A stretch of 64,000 nt of DNA from Streptomyces regalis (GTDB taxonomy: Bacteria; Actinomycetota; Actinomycetes; Streptomycetales; Streptomycetaceae): contig NZ_LLZG01000115.1 of NCBI RefSeq assembly GCF_001509475.1, forward strand, positions 148,876 through 212,875, in the 5' to 3' direction. The notes below the pieces were generated by a model. It worked only from the letters and a program-made list of their open reading frames with translations, was not told the DNA's origin and did not search any database. The position numbers were made by a program, and so were the translations under genes. Positions 36,117-43,292 of the stretch are shown one piece after another (the stretch's first letter is position 1; each line of letters opens with the position of its first letter).

Positions 36117-36964
36117 CCGCTCCCGAGGCTCCAGAGGCTTCTGAGGTTCCCGAGGCTTCCGAGCCGACGCTTGCGGAGGACACCGGGGTGACCGGGGAGG
36201 CCCCCTCCCCCGCGCCCACGAAGCCCCCGGCCCGCAAGGTGAGTTGGCAGAAGTTGACCGTCCTGCCCACCCTGCTGGTGGCGATGCTGCTCGCGACCTG
36301 GCTGTGGTTTGAGCAGGCCGACCTGGACACGGTCTCCGAGAACGCGCTGGCGAACGGCCAGGTCTCCAAGGCCCTGTGGCAGCACATCGAACTCACGGTG
36401 ATCTCCACCTTCTTCGTGCTGATCATCGCGATCCCGCTGGGCATCCTGCTCACCCGGCGGGCGTTCCGAAAGGCCACCCCGGTGGCCATGGCGTTCGCCA
36501 ACATGGGCCAGGCGACCCCCGCGATCGGCCTCCTCGCCCTGCTGGTGATCTGGCTGGGCATCGGCCGGAGAGCGGCCCTGATCGGCATGATCGCCTACGC
36601 CGTCCTGCCGGTGCTGTCCAACACGATCGCCGGTCTGAAGGCGAACGACCCGACCCTGCTGGAGGCGGCGCGCGGCATCGGCATGTCCCCGACGGGGGTG
36701 CTGACACGGGTGGAACTACCGCTCGCGGTCCCACTCATCCTCGCGGGCGTGCGCACGGCCCTGGTCCTGAACGTCGGTACGGCGACCCTGGCGGTCTTCG
36801 GCGGAGGCGGCGGCCTGGGCGTCCTGATCACGGCCGGCATCACCAACCAGCGCATGCCGGTACTGGTACTGGGCTCAATCCTCACGGTCGCCCTGGCCCT
36901 GCTGGTGGACTGGCTGGCGTCACTGGCGGAACTGCTGCTGCGGCCACGGGGGTTGGAGACGTGA
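36113..36964 (+). CDS. Osmoprotectant ABC transporter permease 2
   Basis: A 283-residue permease. A ~40-residue Pro/Glu/Ala-rich cytoplasmic N-terminus is followed by about six helices. The EAA-like loop is DPTLLEAARGIGMSPTGVLT. It is paired with permease 1 to form a heterodimer. It starts with GTG at 36113, overlapping the ATPase stop. The stop overlaps the next gene's GTG at 36961. Confidence 0.93.
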   Translation: MTAPEAPEASEVPEASEPTLAEDTGVTGEAPSPAPTKPPARKVSWQKLTVLPTLLVAMLLATWLWFEQADLDTVSENALANGQVSKALWQHIELTVISTFFVLIIAIPLGILLTRRAFRKATPVAMAFANMGQATPAIGLLALLVIWLGIGRRAALIGMIAYAVLPVLSNTIAGLKANDPTLLEAARGIGMSPTGVLTRVELPLAVPLILAGVRTALVLNVGTATLAVFGGGGGLGVLITAGITNQRMPVLVLGSILTVALALLVDWLASLAELLLRPRGLET

Positions 36965-38568
36965 GGCGCCCTGTGAGCCTGTCGTCGGCGGGGCTGCTGG
37001 GTGCGGGGGTGCCGGTGGCGGCGAGGCTACTGGTGGCGGGGCGACGGGTGGCCAGGTTGCTGATGACGGCGCGACAGGCGACAACGCTGCCGGTCACGGG
37101 GCGACGGGTGGCCAGGCTGCTGATGACGGCGCGACAGGCGACAACGCTGCCGGTCACGGGGCGACGGGTGGCCAGGCTGCCGGTCACGGGGCGACAAGCG
37201 ACAACGCTGCCGGTCACGGGGCGACAAGCGACAACGCTGCCGGTCGCGGGGCGACAGGCGGCCAGGCTGCCGGTCACGGGGCGACAGGCGACAACGCTGC
37301 CGGTCACGGGGCGACAGGCGACAACGCTGCCGGTCACGGGGCGACGGGTGGCCAGGCTGCTGGTGGCGGGGCGCCGGGCGGCAACGCCGCTGACCGCGGG
37401 ACGACAGGCAGCCAGGCTGCTGATGACGAAGCAACCGTCAGCCACACCACCGACCGCCGGGCGCCCGACAGCAACACCACCAGCCGCAGGACGACAGGCG
37501 GCAACTCCGACAGTCGCGGGACGGCAGACGGCCAGGTTGCTGATGGCGGAGCGACAATCGGCAACACCACCGACCGCGAGGCGCCGGACGGCAACACCAC
37601 CGGCCGCAGGACATCAGACAGCAAGGCTGCTGCTCGCGGCACTGCTGATGGCGACCTCCGGCTGTGGTCTGACCAGCGGCTCCCCCATGGCCGACGACGT
37701 GCGGCCCGGCACGATCGGACGCGGTGAGCCGCTGAAGGGCGCCGATCTGACGGTGACGTCGAAGTCGTTCACCGAGCAGCTCATCCTCGGCGCGATCATG
37801 GGCATCGCCTTCGAGGCGGCCGGCGCGGAGGTGCTCGACCGCACCGGGATCCAGGGCTCCATCGGCAGCCGCGAGGCGGTCAGGAAGGGGGACGCGGACG
37901 CCGGGTACGAGTACACGGGCACGGCCTGGATCACGTACCTGGGCCGCAGCGAGCCCATCCCCGACCCGCGCGAGCAGTGGGAGGCGGTGCGCGAGGCCGA
38001 CGCGAAGAACGGGGTGAGCTGGCTGGCGCCCTCCGCGCTGAACAACACCTACGCCCTGGCGATGAACCAGTCCAACCACAAGAAGTACGGCACGAACACG
38101 CTCTCCGACGTCGCCGCACTGTCGAAGTCCGACCCCGATGCCGTGACGCTCTGCGTGGAGGTGGAGTTCGCCAACCGGGCGGACGGGCTGCCGGGCATGC
38201 AGCAGGAGTACGGGATGAGCGCGCCGACGAAGAACATCACGCAGATGGACACCGGGATCATCTACACCCAGGCCGCGAAGGGGAGTTGCGTCTACGGCGA
38301 GGTCTTCACCACGGACGGCCGCATCAAGTCGATGAACCTGGCGGTGATGGCGGACGACAAGAAGTTCTTCCCCAACTACAACGCCGCCCCCATGATCAAC
38401 TCCGCGACCCTGAAGAAGTGGCCGGCGATCGCGGACGTCCTCGACCCGATCACCAAGAAGCTGAACAACGCGGTGGCGCAGGACCTGAACGCGAAGGTGG
38501 ATGTGGACGGGGAGGACCCGCATCAGGTGGCGCTGGACTGGATGAAGGAGGAGGGGTTCGTGAAGTAA
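36961..38568 (+). CDS. Osmoprotectant ABC transporter binding lipoprotein with a 20-copy decapeptide repeat before its signal peptide
   Basis: A 535-residue frame. The normal binding domain begins after Cys235 (MATSGC): EPLKGADLTVTSKSFTEQLI, GSIGSREAVRKGDADAGYEY and NNTYALAMNQSNHKKYGTNT are of the OpuCC/ProX glycine-betaine-binding type. Residues 21-220 are twenty 10-residue repeats of the ARLPVTGRQA / TTLPVTGRQA kind, and residues ~221-235 (ARLLLAALLMATSGC) form the lipoprotein signal. The GTG at 36961 overlaps the permease stop. If it is used, the signal is 234 residues long. The in-frame ATG at 37543 would give a 40-residue signal instead. Confidence 0.85.
   Translation: MRRPVSLSSAGLLGAGVPVAARLLVAGRRVARLLMTARQATTLPVTGRRVARLLMTARQATTLPVTGRRVARLPVTGRQATTLPVTGRQATTLPVAGRQAARLPVTGRQATTLPVTGRQATTLPVTGRRVARLLVAGRRAATPLTAGRQAARLLMTKQPSATPPTAGRPTATPPAAGRQAATPTVAGRQTARLLMAERQSATPPTARRRTATPPAAGHQTARLLLAALLMATSGCGLTSGSPMADDVRPGTIGRGEPLKGADLTVTSKSFTEQLILGAIMGIAFEAAGAEVLDRTGIQGSIGSREAVRKGDADAGYEYTGTAWITYLGRSEPIPDPREQWEAVREADAKNGVSWLAPSALNNTYALAMNQSNHKKYGTNTLSDVAALSKSDPDAVTLCVEVEFANRADGLPGMQQEYGMSAPTKNITQMDTGIIYTQAAKGSCVYGEVFTTDGRIKSMNLAVMADDKKFFPNYNAAPMINSATLKKWPAIADVLDPITKKLNNAVAQDLNAKVDVDGEDPHQVALDWMKEEGFVK
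37021..37620 (+). repeat. Twenty tandem 30-bp repeats in the binding-protein gene
   Basis: Twenty consecutive 30-bp units of the pattern gcgacaggcg-acaacgctgc-cggtcacggg run from 37021 to 37620. Units in the middle are nearly identical and those at the end more diverged. The last related unit (37621 on) codes for the signal peptide itself. Confidence 0.93.
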
Positions 38569-38622
38569 CGAGTTCCAAAGAACCCGTTGCAAAGGAGTTT
38601 TTGCATAGATACCTTTGTACGC

Positions 38623-39207
38623 ATGACGGAGTCCGACCAGCCCAAGGTGCACAACCTCGACGCCCGTTCCCTGCGTGGGCTCGCCCACCCCCTGCGCATG
38701 CAACTGCTCGACGCCCTGCGCTTCAGCGGGCCGGCCACCGCGTCCCAACTCGCCGAAAGACTGGGCGAGTCCAGTGGGGCCACCAGCTACCACCTACGCC
38801 AGCTCGCAGCCCACGGCTTCGTCGAGGACGACCCCGAGCGGGGCAAGGGGCGGGAGCGGTGGTGGAGGGCGGCGGTGCAGGGGCTGCGGTTCGACGACGC
38901 CCTCCTGCACGATGCGAACCCCGACGTACGCGGGGCGGCCGACCTGTATCTGCACGAGGTCGCCACCGCACAGGCCCGGGAGCTGTCGACCTGGCTCGGC
39001 ACCCGCCAGGAGTGGTCCGAGGAGTGGAACCGCAGCACGGACATGAGCAGCATGACGCTCCGCCTGACCCCGCAGCTCGCGAGCGAACTCGCCCACAAGA
39101 TCCACGACTTGGTCAACAGCTACCGCGACCGGCCCGATGCCGAGGACGACCCCGAGGCGAGCACCGTTCGCGTGCAGACCCGCACCTTCCCCTTCAGCAC
39201 GGACTGA
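38623..39207 (+). CDS. ArsR-like winged-helix transcriptional regulator
   Basis: A 194-residue protein. The N-terminal winged helix is LRGLAHPLRMQLLDALRFSG, ATASQLAERLGESSGATSYH and LRQLAAHGFVEDD. The C-terminal ~110 residues are helical with no known motif. The ATG at 38623 is chosen; the preceding bases contain GCAAAGG...CCTTTG, an imperfect inverted repeat that could be its operator. It is followed 15 bp later by a 61-residue gene. Regulon unknown. Confidence 0.88.
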   Translation: MTESDQPKVHNLDARSLRGLAHPLRMQLLDALRFSGPATASQLAERLGESSGATSYHLRQLAAHGFVEDDPERGKGRERWWRAAVQGLRFDDALLHDANPDVRGAADLYLHEVATAQARELSTWLGTRQEWSEEWNRSTDMSSMTLRLTPQLASELAHKIHDLVNSYRDRPDAEDDPEASTVRVQTRTFPFSTD

Positions 39208-39221
39208 GAGGCCGAAGCCCG

Positions 39222-39407
39222 ATGCAGCACCCCGAGACCCGCCTCGCCCTGCACCACGCCCGCGCCGCCCACCTCCGAGCCGAGGCGCACGCGCACGCCC
39301 TCGCGGCCGGCGTCAAACCCGCCCGGGACCTGCGTACGAGGGTCGGCTGGACCCTCGTAGAAGTCGGCCTGCGCCTCGCGGCCCCGAGGCCGGCGCTGAA
39401 CACCTAG
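39222..39407 (+). CDS. Small hypothetical protein
   Basis: A 61-residue protein (MQHPETRLALHHARAAHLRA...). It is rich in Ala, His, Arg and Leu and looks helical, with a hydrophobic stretch VGWTLVEVGLRLAA near the C-terminus. The ATG lies 15 bp after the regulator and the stop overlaps the convergent Lon-like gene by 4 bp. The family is not recognised, but gene position and composition suggest it is real. Confidence 0.6.
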   Translation: MQHPETRLALHHARAAHLRAEAHAHALAAGVKPARDLRTRVGWTLVEVGLRLAAPRPALNT

Positions 39408-40195
39408 CAGCTGGGGACGGAACCCTTCCCGCTGTCCAGCGCCTCCAGCGCCCCCACCGCCCCCTTCAGCGTGGTCACCGGGATCAGCCGCAGCCCCTTC
39501 GGCAGTTCCGCCTTCGCGTCGGAGCACTCTTCCTTCGGTACCAGGAAGACCGTCGCCCCGTCCCGCTTGGCCGCCTGGGTCTTCAGGGACACGCCGCCGA
39601 CGGCGCCGACCTTGCCGGCGGCGTCGATCGTGCCCGTACCGGCGATGGTGCGGCCGCCCGTGAGGTCGTCGTCGGCGCCGGTGCCGTTGAGCTTGTCGAT
39701 GATCCCCAGGGAGAAGAGGAGGCCGGCGCTGGGGCCGCCGACGTCCGCGAGCTTCAGGGTGACCTTGATGTTCTTGTCGTTGAGGTCCAGGTAGTTCAGC
39801 GCGGCCTCGGTCGCGGCGTCCTGGGACTCCTTCATCTGCTCGGTGTTGTACTGCTCGATCTCCCGGGTGCTGCGGCCGCTGGGATAGACCGAGTCGCGCG
39901 GCATGACCGCCTTGTCCGTACGGAACCAGGCGTCGATCACGTCGCCGAGCCGCACGTCCGTGTCGGGGGAGGTGGCCTCGATGGTCGTCATCCGCAGCTC
40001 GCCGCTCGTGTCGCGGGTCGGCGCACCGGAGATGGTGATCACCGGGTCGCCCTTGTTCTCGCCCAGCACATTCGCCGTCAGGCCGGGCTGCGCCACCGAG
40101 AACGGCAGCGGCGCGAAGGCAGCCGTGGCGAGCAGGGCCACGACCGGCAGGGCGCAGACGGCGACGGCTCGGGGGCGCGTGAGACGAGAGAGCAC
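39404..40195 (-). CDS. Lon-like (S16) serine protease, membrane-anchored, PDZ not evident
   Basis: A 263-residue protein. A hydrophobic N-terminal segment (AVAVCALPVVALLATAAFAP) anchors it. The catalytic domain is of the Lon/S16 type: Ser in VGGPSAGLLFSLGI and Lys in DAAGKVGAVGGV, the Ser-Lys dyad, which sits outside the membrane. Many homologues (YlbL type) have a PDZ domain between anchor and protease; it is not apparent here, and the protein is shorter than usual. Substrates are unknown. Confidence 0.85.
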   Translation of the reverse strand: MLSRLTRPRAVAVCALPVVALLATAAFAPLPFSVAQPGLTANVLGENKGDPVITISGAPTRDTSGELRMTTIEATSPDTDVRLGDVIDAWFRTDKAVMPRDSVYPSGRSTREIEQYNTEQMKESQDAATEAALNYLDLNDKNIKVTLKLADVGGPSAGLLFSLGIIDKLNGTGADDDLTGGRTIAGTGTIDAAGKVGAVGGVSLKTQAAKRDGATVFLVPKEECSDAKAELPKGLRLIPVTTLKGAVGALEALDSGKGSVPSC

Positions 40196-40261
40196 GGGAT
40201 CAATCTAACGTGGCGGCGAGTTCCGGCCAGGCGCAGGTCGGAGCTGCCAAGGTTGCCCCAT

Positions 40262-41371
40262 TCAGGTCACGTACAGGTCTCGCCGTTCCTTGGTGAAGCG
40301 CCGCAGCGCCTCCGGCAGCGGCTGCACCCCGATCCCCGGCGACCGTGGCACCGGCAGATGGCCGTCGACCAGCACGAACGGCTCCGTGATGTCCTCGGCG
40401 AAGTAGCGGCTGGACGCGGAGGTGTCCCCGGGGAGCGTGCAGCCGGGCAGGGCGGCGAGCGCCAGGTTCGGTGCGCGGCCGACGCCGGTCTCCAGCATGC
40501 CGCCGCACCACACCGGCACCCCGTGCGCGTACGCCACGTCATGGACCCGCCGCGCCTCCAGGTAGCCCCCGACCCGCGCGGGCTTCACATTCACGACCCG
40601 GCACGCGTCCATCGCGATCGCGGACGCGGTGTCGCGGGCGTTGTGCAGGGACTCGTCGAGGCAGACGGGGGTCGTGAGGCGCTGCTGGAGGCGGGCGTGG
40701 GCGTACAGGTTGTTCTCGGCGAGGGGCTCCTCGATCAGCAGCAGTCCGAACGCGTCGAGGCGCCGCAGATGCTCGGCGTCCGCGAGCGTGTACGCCGTGT
40801 TGGCGTCGACCTGCAGCGGCAGCTCAGCCCCGAAGCGCTCGCGCACGGCCCGTACGGGCTCCAGGTCCCAGCCGGGCTCGATCTTCAGCTTGATCCGGAC
40901 GTAGCCCTCGGCGAGATACCCCTCGACGGCGTCCAGCAGCTCCCCGACGCTCCCCTTGATCCCGACCGACACCCCGGCCGGCACCCGTTCCCGCACCGCC
41001 CCGAGATACGTCGCCAGCGGCATCCCGTACGACCGCAGCTCCGCGTCGAGGACCGCCGTCTCCAGCGCCGCCTTCGCCAGCTCGTGCCCCTTGATCTTCT
41101 CCGTCGCCGGGGCGAGGTGGGCCGTAGCGAGCACGGGGAGGGCGGCGACGCGCGGCAGCAGGAAGTCGCGCAGCACGATCTCCGCGCCGGCCACGAACTC
41201 GGAGCAGTACAGCGGCTCGGGGTCGGCCGCGAACTCCGACCAGCCCTCGGCCGTGTCCGTGACGACGTGCAAGAGGAAGGTGTCCTTCGTGGTCATCGTG
41301 CCGAAGGACGTACGGAAGGGGCTGACCAGCGGAATCGCCACGTGGACGATCTCGACGCGTTCCAGTTTCAC
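40262..41371 (-). CDS. N-acylamino acid racemase / o-succinylbenzoate synthase-like enolase-superfamily protein
   Basis: A 369-residue enolase-superfamily enzyme of the MenC/NSAR branch. The acid-base and metal residues fit: KxK in RIKLKIEP, Asp in LQVDANTAYT, Glu in LLIEEPLAE, Asp in CLDESL, and Lys in VNVKPARVGG. It may be a menaquinone o-succinylbenzoate synthase or an N-succinylamino-acid racemase. The upstream overlapping GNAT gene favours the racemase role in D-amino-acid conversion. The GTG at 41371 overlaps that gene's stop (GTGA). Confidence 0.9.
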   Translation of the reverse strand: MKLERVEIVHVAIPLVSPFRTSFGTMTTKDTFLLHVVTDTAEGWSEFAADPEPLYCSEFVAGAEIVLRDFLLPRVAALPVLATAHLAPATEKIKGHELAKAALETAVLDAELRSYGMPLATYLGAVRERVPAGVSVGIKGSVGELLDAVEGYLAEGYVRIKLKIEPGWDLEPVRAVRERFGAELPLQVDANTAYTLADAEHLRRLDAFGLLLIEEPLAENNLYAHARLQQRLTTPVCLDESLHNARDTASAIAMDACRVVNVKPARVGGYLEARRVHDVAYAHGVPVWCGGMLETGVGRAPNLALAALPGCTLPGDTSASSRYFAEDITEPFVLVDGHLPVPRSPGIGVQPLPEALRRFTKERRDLYVT

Positions 41372-42144
41372 GCGGCGGCCTCCGGGCGGGTGAGCGTGTA
41401 CCAGCCGTCCCGGGACATCCCCGTCGCCCTGAACCCGTCGGCGAAGGCCTTGGTGAACACCTCGCGCACGGCCCGCCGCCAGCGCAGCGCGAGCGCCGGG
41501 TCCGCGGCCCGCAGCGCGACCACGTCGTCCGGGACGCGACACCAGATGTACCGGTCGTCGAGGTCACGACGGGCGAGCGGGTCGCCGTCGGGGGCGGTGT
41601 GCGTGGTGGGTGCGGTGTGGCGATCGGCCGCCTCGCTCGGCCAGTCGTACGACGGTGACGGCGCCGTGAGATCCCAGCTCACCGCCAGCCGGTCGCTCTC
41701 GTCGCCATCGTTCACGCCGTCGACCATGGGGCCGTAGAAGTCGACGAGGTACTCGGTCGCCTCGGCGCCGAGCTTGACCAGGTTGAAGCGGGCGTTACGG
41801 CCGGCCAGGGGATCGAAGGTCCAGCGCATGGTCCGGGCCCCGTGCTCCAGGGCCCACTCCCGCTGAGCCTGCTTGACGTCCGTCCCGAGCCCCCGGTCGG
41901 CGGCGGCGAGGAGGGAGTACGTCTCTCTGGACGCGGGCGGCCCGAACACCGCGACGGATGCCCCGGCCAGCCGCGTCCCGTCGTACGCGGCATGCACCGC
42001 GCCCCCCGCGTGGGCGAGGCTGTTCAGCGTCTCGGGCAGTAGCGGCGGGGCGCTTCGGGGCGAATTCCATACGTCACTGAAGTAGTCGGCGACCGCCGCG
42101 AACCCGGCGACGTCGTGGACGGTGCGGATGCTCAGTGAGGTCAT
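41368..42144 (-). CDS. GNAT-superfamily acyltransferase (COG3375-like)
   Basis: A 258-residue protein. ADYFSDVWNSPRSAPPLLPE at the N-terminus, VAVFGPPASRETYSLLAAAD, KQAQREWALEHGARTMRWTFDP and LAGRNARFNLVKLGAEATEY fit the COG3375-type acyltransferases that occur with N-acylamino-acid racemases. It is probably an amino-acid N-succinyltransferase. The stop overlaps the racemase GTG. Start ATG at 42144. An IclR regulator gene lies 94 bp upstream on the same strand. Confidence 0.85.
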   Translation of the reverse strand: MTSLSIRTVHDVAGFAAVADYFSDVWNSPRSAPPLLPETLNSLAHAGGAVHAAYDGTRLAGASVAVFGPPASRETYSLLAAADRGLGTDVKQAQREWALEHGARTMRWTFDPLAGRNARFNLVKLGAEATEYLVDFYGPMVDGVNDGDESDRLAVSWDLTAPSPSYDWPSEAADRHTAPTTHTAPDGDPLARRDLDDRYIWCRVPDDVVALRAADPALALRWRRAVREVFTKAFADGFRATGMSRDGWYTLTRPEAAA

Positions 42145-42238
42145 GTGTCGAGTGTCGGAGGCCGCGCAGGCCCTGCCTAGAGCGCGCGGGTACACAGCCT
42201 CCGAAACAGACACCCCTCAGACGCCTCTCAGACGCCCC

Positions 42239-42880
42239 TCAGCGCAACGCCTCCGCCACCTCCCGCGCCGCGTCCATGACCCGCGGCCCCACCCGCTCCG
42301 GCACCGCGTCGGCCAGCATCACCACACCCACGCTGCCCTCGACGCCCGTGACCCCGAGCAACGGCGCGGCCGCCCCGCTCGCCCCGGCCTCCAACTCGCC
42401 ATGGGTGAGGGTGTATCCGGGCTCCTCCAGCGGCTGCTGCCGGGCGGCGAGTATCGCCCGGCCCGCGGCCCCCCGGTCCAGGGGGTGCCGGAAACCGGCC
42501 CGGTAGGCCACGTGATAGTCCGTCCATGTCGGCTCGACCACGGCGACGGCCAGTGCCTCCGTGCCGTCCACCAGGGTCAGATGGGCCGTCGCCCCGATGT
42601 CCTCGGCCAGTGAGCGCAGCGCGGGCAGCGCCGCCTCCCGTACCAGCGGATGCACCTGCCGTCCCAGTCGCAGCACGCCGAGTCCGACCCGGGCGCGGCC
42701 ACCCAGGTCACGGCGTACGAGGGCGTGCTGTTCGAGTGTGGCGAGCAGCCGGTACACGACGGTCCGGTTCACGCCCAGTTTGTTGGAAAGCTCGGTGACG
42801 GTCAGCCCATGGTCCGTATCGGCCAGCAGCTTGAGGACGCGCAGTCCTCGGTCGAGCGTCTGAGAGGTCTCCGCGGTCAC
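42239..42880 (-). CDS. IclR-family transcriptional regulator
   Basis: A 213-residue IclR regulator. The N-terminal winged helix is QTLDRGLRVLKLLADTDHGL, TVTELSNKLGVNRTVVYRLL, LEQHALVRR. The ligand domain (GATAHLTLVDGTEALAVAVV, FRHPLDRGAAGRAI) is intact. The GTG at 42880 is chosen because AAGGAG lies 8 bases upstream; a GTG at 42889 would leave no room for it. It probably controls the downstream GNAT-racemase pair. Confidence 0.92.
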   Translation of the reverse strand: MTAETSQTLDRGLRVLKLLADTDHGLTVTELSNKLGVNRTVVYRLLATLEQHALVRRDLGGRARVGLGVLRLGRQVHPLVREAALPALRSLAEDIGATAHLTLVDGTEALAVAVVEPTWTDYHVAYRAGFRHPLDRGAAGRAILAARQQPLEEPGYTLTHGELEAGASGAAAPLLGVTGVEGSVGVVMLADAVPERVGPRVMDAAREVAEALR

Positions 42881-43292
42881 GACGCCCACTCCTTAAGTGG
42901 TGAGGTCGGCGACCCCCTCGCGGCGGATGCGTGCACCGAGTCCCGTCGGTGACGCGCTTCAGAGGCCGCCGATCGGCCGGCGGTCCGGCCTTCCGGACCG
43001 CGTCGCTTCACGGCTGCGCTCCGCGGCGGCGCTGCCACGGGGCGTGTGCGTAGCGGGACATTAGCGAAGGCGGTTCGCTGAGCGGAAGGCTCCGTCCAGA
43101 ATCCGGGCAGCGGCGGGTACGGACCACACCCGTTTGCCCTGAAACGCACGGGGCGCGCAGCGCCCTGTAAGGGGCGCGGGGCTGTGTCAATGTGCGGCTC
43201 CGCCGCGTGGGCGCGACAAGCCCCCACGGGCCCGCGGCCAAAACACGACAGGCCCCCCCCGCAAGAACCTCGCCAAGGCACAGCGCCCAGCA
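42881..43292. other. Gene-free stretch with intergenic repeat copy B
   Basis: No coding sequence is supported between the IclR gene and the helicase gene. The stretch contains the Streptomyces repeat copy B (43168-43239) and upstream DNA of the IclR gene. Confidence 0.75.
43168..43239 (+). repeat. Streptomyces intergenic repeat, copy B
   Basis: GGGGCGCGGGGCTGTGTC, then TGTGCGGCTCCGCCGCGTGG and GCGCGACAAGC follow in order. It is the same family as 21771-21851 and 59869-59945. Confidence 0.8.

Noticed and set aside
37021..37620. CRISPR array
   Set aside because: The 30-bp units are contiguous without spacers and encode protein in frame.
34238..38568. Long alternative frames covering the osmoprotectant operon, including one reading through into the binding protein from 36376
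   Set aside because: The codon overlaps and family motifs support the four-gene reading; the longer frame is only an in-frame extension over the permease.
40200..40262. Possible extra small gene between the Lon-like and racemase genes
   Set aside because: No coding character, start or ribosome site.
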